Part shown: piece by piece, positions 9,114-16,007 of the stretch
How the letters are laid out: each line of letters opens with the position of its first letter
How positions within the stretch are numbered: position 1 is the first letter of the stretch
From: Streptomyces sp. 6-11-2
Lineage (GTDB): Bacteria; Actinomycetota; Actinomycetes; Streptomycetales; Streptomycetaceae
Length of the DNA stretch: 64,000 nt
Assembly (NCBI RefSeq): GCF_006540305.1
Contig: NZ_BJOR01000002.1
Location: 1 to 64,000 of the forward strand
Direction of reading: 5' to 3'
The notes under the pieces: model-generated
What the model was told of the DNA's origin: nothing
Databases searched by the model: none
What the model saw: only the letters and a program-made list of their open reading frames with translations
Translations under genes and position numbers: made by a program

Positions 9114-10472
9114 TCAGGACGCCGTGCAGGCTCCCAGCGCCGGTGTGGAGTTGTTGCCGTTCTTCACCGCGGTGAAGCCGAAGCTGGTCGAGGCGCCCGC
9201 CGCGAGACTGCCGTTGTAGGAGGCGGCGCGCACGGTCATGACGTTGCCGCTGCTGTCCCAGGCGGCGGTGCCGTTCCACAGGCTGGCGACCTTCTGCGGC
9301 GGGGTGAAGGTGAGCGTCACGGTCCAGCCGTTGATCGGGGCGGAGCCCGCCTTCACGACGACCTCACCGTTGTAGCCGTCGTTCCAGTCCGAGGTCCTGG
9401 TGAAGGAGACCGTGCAGGAGGCGTTGCCGCCCGGGTTGCCGCCGCCACCGTCTCCGCCGCCGGTGCCCGAGCCGCCGAGCGCGGCGAGGGTCGCGTCGTA
9501 CGCGGGCTTCTTGCCGTAGTTGGAGTCGAACAGCAGGGGAGTGCCGCTGCTGCGCCAGGAGTACTTGTCGGTGATCCCCCAGACGGTGAGGCCCGTGCAA
9601 CGGGTCACCGCCAGGCAGGCCTTGACGACGTTCGAGTAGTTGTTGGCCTGGGCGGTGCCGGAGCCCTCGATGTCGAGCTCGGTGATCTGCACGTCCACCC
9701 CGAGGTCGGCGAAGCGCTGCAGATTGGCCTGGTAGTCGGACGGAACGGGGGAGGCGCTGTTGAAGTGGGACTGGAAGCCCACGCAGTCGATCGGCACGCC
9801 CCGGGACTTGAAGTCCTTGACCATGGCGTAGACCGCGTTGCTCTTGGCGTTGACGCCGTCGGTGTTGTAGTCGTTGTAGCAGAGCTTGGCGTTCGGGTCG
9901 ACGCCGCGGGCCGTGCGGAAGGCCTCCTCGAGGAAGCCGCTGCCGAGCTTGTCCGCGAACGGGGAGCTGCGCAGGGCCCCGCTGGAGCCGTCCTGGTACG
10001 CCTCGTTGACCACGTCCCAGGCGTAGATCTTGCCCTTGTAGTGCTGCATGACCTGGGTGATGTGGTTGTTCATCGCCGAGCGCAGGTCGGTGGCGGCCAG
10101 GCCGGACACCCAGGAGGGGAGCTGGGAGTGCCAGACCAGCGTGTGCCCGCGGACCTTCATGTTCAGGCCCTGCGCGTGGCTGACGATCTGGTCGGCGGCG
10201 CCGAAGGTGAAGGTGTTGCGGGTGCCCTCGGTGGCGTCCCACTTCATCTCGTTCTCGGGCGTCACCTGGTTGAACTCGCGGTCGAGCGTGCTGGCGTAGG
10301 CCGATTCGCCGAGGTGGTTCGCGGCCACGGCGGCGCCGAAGTAACGGGCCTTTCCGGCCGCGGCGGACCCCAGTGTGTCGGCGGCCGCGGCGGTGTGCGA
10401 CAGGGCCGTGACGGTGGAAGCGGCGAGCAGGACGGCCGTGAACGCCTGCGCCGCCCGTCTGGGCATGGGCAT
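9114..10472 (-). CDS. Secreted GH10 endo-1,4-beta-xylanase with C-terminal CBM2
   Basis: Cleaves internal beta-1,4 bonds of xylan outside the cell. The 452-residue precursor has a signal peptide (residues 1-~31, basic then hydrophobic, ending ALSHTAAAA). A GH10 barrel covers ~33-332, with the acid/base Glu157 in WDVVNEA and the nucleophile Glu265 in ITELDIEG. After a glycine-rich linker (335-350) comes a family 2 carbohydrate-binding module (352-452) bounded by Cys353 and Cys449, with exposed tryptophans. ATG 10472 follows GGAG at normal spacing. A promoter (TTGACC, 17 bases, TAACCT) lies about 50 bases upstream, with the palindrome CGAAAGTTTCG between promoter and start. It is divergent from a xylan-side-chain esterase gene carrying the same palindrome, so the two are probably co-regulated. 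Confidence 0.97.
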   Translation of the reverse strand: MPMPRRAAQAFTAVLLAASTVTALSHTAAAADTLGSAAAGKARYFGAAVAANHLGESAYASTLDREFNQVTPENEMKWDATEGTRNTFTFGAADQIVSHAQGLNMKVRGHTLVWHSQLPSWVSGLAATDLRSAMNNHITQVMQHYKGKIYAWDVVNEAYQDGSSGALRSSPFADKLGSGFLEEAFRTARGVDPNAKLCYNDYNTDGVNAKSNAVYAMVKDFKSRGVPIDCVGFQSHFNSASPVPSDYQANLQRFADLGVDVQITELDIEGSGTAQANNYSNVVKACLAVTRCTGLTVWGITDKYSWRSSGTPLLFDSNYGKKPAYDATLAALGGSGTGGGDGGGGNPGGNASCTVSFTRTSDWNDGYNGEVVVKAGSAPINGWTVTLTFTPPQKVASLWNGTAAWDSSGNVMTVRAASYNGSLAAGASTSFGFTAVKNGNNSTPALGACTAS

Positions 10473-10487
10473 GCCATCTCCGTTTCT

Positions 10488-10498
10488 CGAAAGTTTCG
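10488..10498. promoter_or_regulatory. Palindromic operator CGAAAGTTTCG, xylanase side
   Basis: A perfect 11-bp palindrome in the xylanase 5' leader, 16 bases before the start codon and downstream of the promoter, where a bound repressor would block transcription. It resembles the CGAAA-N-TTTCG type repeats reported near actinomycete xylanase and xylosidase genes. Confidence 0.75.
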
Positions 10499-10522
10499 CT
10501 GCCGAGGTCGAATGTGACGCGC

Positions 10523-10551
10523 AGGTTACGAACAGAACGGGAGCCGGTCAA
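10523..10551 (-). promoter_or_regulatory. Predicted xylanase promoter
   Basis: Read on the minus strand: TTGACC, exactly 17 bases, then TAACCT. Spacing and position, about 50 bases before the start codon, fit a housekeeping sigma promoter. Confidence 0.6.
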
Positions 10552-10632
10552 CGGTTCGCGCATGCCGTACTGAGGGATGGCCGAAGCTCGACCTCCCGCC
10601 GTCCCTTTGTGAGTTACGGGTGATCCCAGTGG

Positions 10633-10661
10633 TTGACGCGACTGTGCGGCACCTCTAGCGT
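10633..10661 (+). promoter_or_regulatory. Predicted esterase promoter
   Basis: TTGACG, exactly 17 bases, then TAGCGT, a good match to Streptomyces housekeeping promoters. It lies 54 bases before the start codon and just upstream of the operator. Confidence 0.65.
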
Positions 10662-10685
10662 GACGCGGCGCCTTCCCGAAATCGA

Positions 10686-10700
10686 TTCGAAAGTTTCGAA
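10686..10700. promoter_or_regulatory. Palindromic operator TTCGAAAGTTTCGAA, esterase side
   Basis: A perfect 15-bp palindrome containing the same 11-bp core as the xylanase operator. It lies about 25 bases downstream of the -10 box and 15 bases before the start codon. Confidence 0.75.
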
Positions 10701-10715
10701 GCAAAGGACGACGAC

Positions 10716-12020
10716 ATGCCCCGAACCCGAAGAAGGCCCGGACTCCGCACCTTGCTGACGGCCCTGCTCGCGGGTGTGACGCCCCTGCTCGCGGCACTCC
10801 TGCTGGCCGCGCCGAGCGCCCAGGCGGCCTCCCTGACGGAGGTGACCGGGTTCGGCGCGAACCCGAGCAACCTGCGCATGTACGTGTACCGCCCGGACAG
10901 CGCTCCGGCCCGGCCCGCGGTGCTCGTGGCCGTGCACTACTGCACCGGCTCCGGGCCCGCGTTCTACTCGGGCACCGAGTTCGCCTCGCTGGCCGACCGC
11001 TACGGCTTCCTCGTCATCTACCCCTCGGCCACGCGCAGCGGCGGCTGCTTCGACGTGTCCTCGCCGCAGGCGCTCAAGCGCGGCGGCGGGAGCGACCCGG
11101 TCGGCATCATGTCGATGGTCACCTACGCCCAGCAGCGCTACGGGGCCGACCCGGCGCGCGTCTTCGTCACCGGCGCCTCCTCGGGGGCGATGATGACCAA
11201 CGTCCTGCTCGGCGACTACCCCGACGTGTTCAAGGCCGGCGCCGCCTTCATGGGCGTGCCCTTCGGCTGCTTCGCCACCACCGACGGCTCCGAGTGGAAC
11301 AGCGCCTGCGCGAACGGCACCGTGATCAGGACACCCCAGCAGTGGGGCGACCTGGCCCGCGGTGCCTACCCCGGCTACAACGGCCCCCGGCCGCGCATGC
11401 AGGTGTGGCACGGCACCGAGGACACCACCCTGCGCTACCCGAACTTCGGTGAAGAGATCAAGCAGTGGACCGACGTCCTGGGCGTGAGTCAGACTCCCGC
11501 CTTCACCGATCACCCGCAGTCCACCTGGACCCGTACGCGCTACGGCGGCACCGGCACCCAGGCATCCGTCGAGGCCGTCAGCATCCAGGGCACCGGGCAC
11601 ACCCTGCCGACCTCGGGCATGGCCGCCCGTGCCGTCTCCTTCTTCGGGCTGGACTCCACGACCACACCGCCGCCGACCGACCCGCCCACCACACCGCCGG
11701 CGGGTGCCTGCCGGGTGGCGTACACGACCAGCGCCTGGAACACCGGGCTCACCGCGTCCATCACGGTGACCAACACCGGCACCGCGCCGATCGACGGGTG
11801 GGCGCTGGCCTTCACCCTGCCGGCCGGACAGACCATCACCTCCGGCTGGAACGCCACCTTCTCCCCGACCAGCGGCGCCGTCACCGCCCGCAACGTCGCC
11901 TACAACTCCACCCTGGCCCCCGGAGCCTCCACCACCCTGGGCTTCCAGGCCAACCACACCGGAAACACCGGTAATCCGGCGTCCTTCACCCTCAACGGAG
12001 CCCCCTGCCAGGTGAATTGA
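10716..12020 (+). CDS. Secreted CE1/PHB-depolymerase-type esterase (probable acetyl xylan or feruloyl esterase) with CBM2
   Basis: Removes ester side groups from xylan, helping the divergent xylanase. The 434-residue precursor has a signal peptide (1-~37, ending PSAQAA). The alpha/beta-hydrolase domain at ~40-310 has the nucleophile Ser155 in GASSG, a candidate acid in HGTEDTT and a candidate His in TGHTLP. After a threonine/proline linker (315-330) comes a family 2 carbohydrate-binding module (332-434). The catalytic domain belongs to the PHB-depolymerase family of CE1 esterases; the CBM2 and xylanase neighbour make plant-polysaccharide substrates far more likely than polyhydroxybutyrate. 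The start follows AAAGGA. A housekeeping-type promoter and a 15-bp palindromic operator precede the gene. Confidence 0.94.
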   Translation: MPRTRRRPGLRTLLTALLAGVTPLLAALLLAAPSAQAASLTEVTGFGANPSNLRMYVYRPDSAPARPAVLVAVHYCTGSGPAFYSGTEFASLADRYGFLVIYPSATRSGGCFDVSSPQALKRGGGSDPVGIMSMVTYAQQRYGADPARVFVTGASSGAMMTNVLLGDYPDVFKAGAAFMGVPFGCFATTDGSEWNSACANGTVIRTPQQWGDLARGAYPGYNGPRPRMQVWHGTEDTTLRYPNFGEEIKQWTDVLGVSQTPAFTDHPQSTWTRTRYGGTGTQASVEAVSIQGTGHTLPTSGMAARAVSFFGLDSTTTPPPTDPPTTPPAGACRVAYTTSAWNTGLTASITVTNTGTAPIDGWALAFTLPAGQTITSGWNATFSPTSGAVTARNVAYNSTLAPGASTTLGFQANHTGNTGNPASFTLNGAPCQVN

Positions 12021-12125
12021 GAAACCGGTCGTCATCCTCGCCGAACGGGCGGACACCACCGCCCCACGGACGCGCCCCGGCGCCTCGAAACGGTCCTCGA
12101 AACGGCCGTAGGGGCAGCCGGGGCG

Positions 12126-12161
12126 CGGGGCGGCCGGGCTCGGTGGAGTCCGGCCGCCCCG
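12126..12161. terminator. Bidirectional hairpin terminator
   Basis: The 12-base arms CGGGGCGGCCGG and CCGGCCGCCCCG lie between the convergent esterase and aldo/keto reductase genes. Confidence 0.75.
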
Positions 12162-12183
12162 TCCACGAACCCCTCGGCGCGGG

Positions 12184-13227
12184 TCAGCCGAGCTTTCCGG
12201 TGCGGGCGGACTGCCACAGGTCGACGCCGCCGTCGGTGGCGTACTCGTCGATCTCGGCCAGCTCCTCGGCGCTGAAGTCCATGCGGTCCAGCGCGGCCAC
12301 GTTCTGCTCCAGCTGCTCCACCCGGGAGGCGCCGATCACCAAGGAGGTGACGCGCTCGTCGCGCAGCGCCCAGGCGAGCGCCATCTGGGCGAGGGTCTGC
12401 CCGCGGCGGGCCGCGATGTCGTTCAGGGCCCGCAGCCTGCGCAGCATGTCCTCGGACAGCCAGGCGGTGTCGAAGGAGGTGCCCTGCGCGGCCCGCGAGT
12501 CCTCCGGCACGCCGTCGAGGTAGCGCCCGGTCAGCAGCCCCTGGGCCAGGGCGGTGAAACCGATGACGCCGAAGCCCTCCTCCTCCGCGGTCTCCAGCAG
12601 CCCCTCGGTCTCGATCCAGCGGTTGACCATGCTGTACGAGGGCTGGTGGATGAGCAGCGGGGTGCCCAGCTCGCGCAGGATGGCGGCGGCCTGCCGGCTG
12701 CGCTCGGCGTCGTAGGAGGAGATGCCGACGTACAGGGCCTTGCCCTGGCGGACGGCGGTGTCCAGCGCGCCCATCGTCTCCTCCAGCGGCGTGCTCGCGT
12801 CCAGCCGGTGGGAGTAGAAGACGTCGACGTAGTCCAGGCCCATGCGCTTCAGTGACTGGTCCAGCGAGGCGAGCAGGTACTTGCGGGAACCGCCGCCCTG
12901 GCCGTAGGGGCCGGGCCACATGTCCCAGCCCGCCTTGGTGGAGATCACCATCTCGTCCCGGTACGGCGCGAGGTCCTGCTTCATCAGGCGCCCGAAGTTG
13001 ATCTCCGCCGAGCCGTAGGGCGGGCCGTAGTTGTTCGCCAGGTCGTGATGGGTGATGCCCAGGTCGAAGGCGCGCAGGGCGATCTGGCGCTGGGTCTCGA
13101 AGGGCCGGTCGTCGCCGAAGTTGTGCCAGTAGCCCAGGGACAGGACGGGCAGGTCGAGCCCCGAGCGGCCGGTGCGCCGGTAGCGCATGGTGCCGTCGTA
13201 ACGCTCAGGATCCGCGACGTAGGTCAT
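12184..13227 (-). CDS. Aldo/keto reductase, YghZ/Kv-beta-like (possible L-glyceraldehyde-3-phosphate reductase)
   Basis: An NADPH-dependent carbonyl reductase of 347 residues. Features of the family include the early LPVLSLGYWHNFGDD strand, the active-site segment THHDLANNYGPPYGSAE with catalytic Tyr, the lysine in VISTKAGWDMWPGPYG, and the cofactor-binding end SLVIGASRVEQLEQN. These match the YghZ subgroup, which reduces methylglyoxal-type or glyceraldehyde-3-phosphate substrates in other bacteria; the substrate here is inferred. ATG 13227 (MTYVADPERY) was chosen over an ATG 30 codons upstream because GGAG precedes it and similarity begins there. Confidence 0.92.
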   Translation of the reverse strand: MTYVADPERYDGTMRYRRTGRSGLDLPVLSLGYWHNFGDDRPFETQRQIALRAFDLGITHHDLANNYGPPYGSAEINFGRLMKQDLAPYRDEMVISTKAGWDMWPGPYGQGGGSRKYLLASLDQSLKRMGLDYVDVFYSHRLDASTPLEETMGALDTAVRQGKALYVGISSYDAERSRQAAAILRELGTPLLIHQPSYSMVNRWIETEGLLETAEEEGFGVIGFTALAQGLLTGRYLDGVPEDSRAAQGTSFDTAWLSEDMLRRLRALNDIAARRGQTLAQMALAWALRDERVTSLVIGASRVEQLEQNVAALDRMDFSAEELAEIDEYATDGGVDLWQSARTGKLG

Positions 13228-13377
13228 CGGGTGGTCTCCGGGTGGTGCGATGAACGGGCGTCTCCCCGGGATCGAGGGGACGCCCCCACCTTGCTCCAGC
13301 ATGATCCTGAAGTCCAACCGCTGCGTTCCATCGGACTCAGCGCCTGCGCTTCTGAATCGTTCGTACGGGGCCGCGGC

Positions 13378-13785
13378 TCAGGCGGCACGCGGCGGCGCGG
13401 TGAGGTGCTCGCCCAGCTGCTCCACGAGCTCGCTCATCGTGTGCCCGACGAGCCCGGCGTCGGCGTCCTCGGTGGTGAGCAACGCCAGATGCGCGCCCTC
13501 GCCGGCCTCGACGATGAACAGCACCCCTCCGTAGAACTCGGTCATCGCCGAGCGGACGCCGCCGGTGCCGTCGCCGAACTCGGTGGACGCGCCGTGCGAC
13601 AGCGACTGGATGCCCGCGGCGATCGCGGCGAGCTGGTCGGCCTGGTCGGGGGTGAGTTCCGGGGTGCGGCACAGCTTCAGTCCGTCCCGGGACAGCACCA
13701 GCGCGTGCCGCGCGCCCGGGGTCCGCTCCAGCAGGCCCTCCAGGAGCCAGGTGAGCTTGTCGTCGGCGGTGGTCTGGCCGGTCAT
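13378..13785 (-). CDS. Stand-alone Roadblock/LC7 domain protein
   Basis: A 135-residue single-domain Roadblock/LC7 protein, the class that includes MglB and conservon CvnB, which bind small Ras-like GTPases. Typical features are the N-terminal helix LTWLLEGLLERTPGARHALVLS, the segment DGLKLC and the strand FYGGVLFIVEAGEGAHLALL. Unlike conservon genes, no CvnA, CvnC or GTPase gene lies beside it. The nearest neighbour is a membrane PP2C phosphatase 213 bases upstream on the same strand. ATG 13785 has GGAAGG about 12 bases upstream; an in-frame start 58 codons earlier has none. Its partner GTPase is not in the immediate neighbourhood. Confidence 0.88.
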   Translation of the reverse strand: MTGQTTADDKLTWLLEGLLERTPGARHALVLSRDGLKLCRTPELTPDQADQLAAIAAGIQSLSHGASTEFGDGTGGVRSAMTEFYGGVLFIVEAGEGAHLALLTTEDADAGLVGHTMSELVEQLGEHLTAPPRAA

Positions 13786-13998
13786 GAGGTGGTTCGCCTT
13801 CCGGGTGCTCGTACGGGTGGGAGTGCGGGGAGCCGGCCGCGTCGGCGGGGTGGCGGCGTCGAGCGCGGTCCACCGGCTCGGGGCCGGCTCGGAGGCCTGG
13901 TACTCGCCAGTGACACGTGTTGCCCAACTGCCGGTCACTATACGAGCCTTGGTGATCATCTTGGCAAGCCCCGGGGTGAATATCCCTGACGGCGCCGT

Positions 13999-15159
13999 TC
14001 AGCGGGTGGCCTGGGCCTGGACCGTCCGGCCGAAGCGGTGAGCGGTGGGCGAGGCGGGGACACGGCGGATGGCGATCAGGGCCACGTCGTCGTCGAGGCG
14101 CCCGCCGGTGTGGCCGAGCAGGTCGCGCTGGACGTGGTGGAGCAGGGACTCCGGGGAACCGTCGGCCCACTGGGCCGTCCGCTCGACCAGCGGGTAGAAG
14201 ACGCCGCGGCCGTCACGGGCCTCGACGGCCCCGTCGGTGTAGAGCAGCAGGGTGTCGCCGAGGCCGAAGGGCAGTACGTCGACGACGGAGCCGTTGGGGT
14301 CGGTCAGGCCGACCCCGAGTGGCGGGGCGGGAGTGAGGTCCGGCATCACCACCGATCTGTCCGGTCTCAGCAGCAGCGGTGCCACATGGCCGCAACTGGT
14401 CAGCCGCACGACCGGCTCGTCGTCCGGGATCTCCAGCAGCAGTGCGGTGACGAAGCGCTCCCCGGCCTCCTCCTCGGGTTCGAAGTCGGAGAGGTAGCGG
14501 GTGATGCTCCGCTCCAGGGAGGCGGCGAGCGAGGGCAGGGCGGCGTGGTGATGGGCGGCCTCGCGGAAGGCGCCGAGCAGCAGGGCCGCCTCGCCGATGG
14601 CGGGCAGCCCCTTGCCGCGTACGTCGCCGATCATCACCCGGGCACCGCTGTCGGTGCGGGCGGCCGCGTAGAGATCGCCGCCGATCGACGCCTCGTCCTC
14701 CGCGGCCAGGTAGAGAGAGGCGAGTTGAAGCGGGCCGATCCGGGTGGGCAGGGGCCACAGCAGCACCCGCTGCGCGGCTTCGGCGACGGACCGGACCTGG
14801 GCCAGCTCGCGCGAGCGGCGGTCGCGGACCGCGCACAGGGCCACGACCAGCAAGGAGAGCACCGCGAGGGCGATCATCTGCACGAACACTTCCCGCGACG
14901 GCAGGATGCCCAGCCGCCAGCCCGCGAACCCCTGGGCCGCCACCGCGGCGGCACCGATGACCCCTGTGATCCACGGTCCCTCGAACCAGGCGGTGATCGC
15001 GGGGGCTATCACCAGCAGCGGGCCGAGCACGATGTCGGAAGGGGCGACGATGTCGGACACGGTGATGAGGACGATGAGCGCGACCGGGATCAGCAACAGT
15101 ATGTGACCCGACTGCCACCCCTGCGCCCGGTCGGCGAAACGCCCCTGCCAGGAACTCAC
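13999..15159 (-). CDS. Membrane-bound PP2C (SpoIIE-type) phosphatase
   Basis: 386 residues with about four membrane helices in residues 18-125, a linker helix (RSVAEAAQRVLLWPLPTRIG) and a PP2C domain. The acidic motifs are IGGDLYA, IGDVRGKG, LLLYTDGAVEARDG and LDDDVALIAI. It is a paralogue of the membrane phosphatase at 7.6 kb, with the same layout and a nearly identical linker. GTG 15159 was chosen because the membrane region begins shortly after it. The long open frame upstream runs through a non-coding tandem duplication and is not translated. A lone Roadblock gene follows on the same strand. Confidence 0.9.
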   Translation of the reverse strand: MSSWQGRFADRAQGWQSGHILLLIPVALIVLITVSDIVAPSDIVLGPLLVIAPAITAWFEGPWITGVIGAAAVAAQGFAGWRLGILPSREVFVQMIALAVLSLLVVALCAVRDRRSRELAQVRSVAEAAQRVLLWPLPTRIGPLQLASLYLAAEDEASIGGDLYAAARTDSGARVMIGDVRGKGLPAIGEAALLLGAFREAAHHHAALPSLAASLERSITRYLSDFEPEEEAGERFVTALLLEIPDDEPVVRLTSCGHVAPLLLRPDRSVVMPDLTPAPPLGVGLTDPNGSVVDVLPFGLGDTLLLYTDGAVEARDGRGVFYPLVERTAQWADGSPESLLHHVQRDLLGHTGGRLDDDVALIAIRRVPASPTAHRFGRTVQAQATR

Positions 15160-16007
15160 GCCTACCACAGTGCACCGCTGCGGCATGGGGTGCGAGCGCA
15201 GCCACCCGGTCCACGGGCCGGGCGCGACCCCTCGGCCGGCTGCCGCGGACGAGCTCCGCCGCCGCACGGCCGGGCGGCGGGGCCGCGCTGGTGAAAGCCC
15301 CGGGATGTCCCTGGCGCCCGGCGCCTGTTCGGGTGGCACCCGCCGCCCGGCGGCGGGGGATCGTGCGCGGTTGGAGCCGGGGGTGGCGTGCGTGGGCGGG
15401 GGTTCCAATGCGGCGTGGGCGATGTGGGTCCGGGGGTCCGTCGTGCTCGTGCTCCTCGTCGCCGCGGCGTCGCCGATCGGGTTGGCGCCGAGGTGTCTGT
15501 TGGCCACTTGGGCGGCCATGGTGCCGCTACCTCGGCGGCGGGGGATCGTGCGCGGTTGGACTCGGGGGAGGTCCCGGTGGGCGGGGGTTCCAATGCGGCG
15601 TGGGCGATGTGGGTCCGGGGGTCCGTCGTGCTCGTGCTCCTCGTCGCCGCGGCCTCGTCGGCACCGAGGTGTCCGTCGGCCACCTCGGTGGCCACCGTGC
15701 CGGTGCCCGGCGGCCGTTGCCCGCCGCGCCCACGACCAGGCAGGCCGCGCGGGTCCCCGTCGGTACGCGCGCTCATCGAGGCCGGACCCTGCCCCGCGGG
15801 GTGAGGCAGACGTCCCCGGCACCTGTGGTCGCGGCGTGGGCCGGAAGGGCCGGGTGGGAGTGGACGGCGGCGCTTCGCGCGGCTGGATCCACCGTGCCCG
15901 TGGCGGTCACCGGTGCGCCCGCCGCACCGGCGACCCGGTCGGCGTGACCGCTCCGGTGGCCGGCCGCACACCCGGCCCCGGCGTGGAAGGAGGCGCCGCC
16001 GGTCCGT
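15160..16007. other. Long intergenic region containing a tandem duplication
   Basis: 848 bases between two phosphatase genes read on the minus strand. Most of the first half is the 185-bp duplication listed separately. The rest, about 15712-16007, has no convincing gene, promoter or hairpin. Open frames across it owe their length to the GC content, and the duplicated unit is not a multiple of three. Confidence 0.6.
15351..15711. repeat. Tandem 185-bp direct repeat, two copies
   Basis: Copy 1 is about 15351-15535 and copy 2 about 15536-15711, with a constant 185-base offset. A 75-base core (15394-15468 and 15579-15653) is identical. The flanks diverge by substitutions and a deletion of about 9 bases near the end of copy 2. 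It lies entirely between genes. Confidence 0.9.

Noticed and set aside
7308..10517. A 1069-codon open frame on the plus strand
   Set aside because: It is antisense to the membrane phosphatase and xylanase and has no recognisable domain.
15351..15711. Possible CRISPR-like or insertion-sequence repeat
   Set aside because: There are only two long adjacent copies, no short regularly spaced repeats, no cas genes, no transposase and no terminal inverted repeats.
15388..15804. Open frames across the 185-bp tandem repeat
   Set aside because: The repeat period is not divisible by three, so the two copies are read in different frames, and no ribosome-binding site is present.
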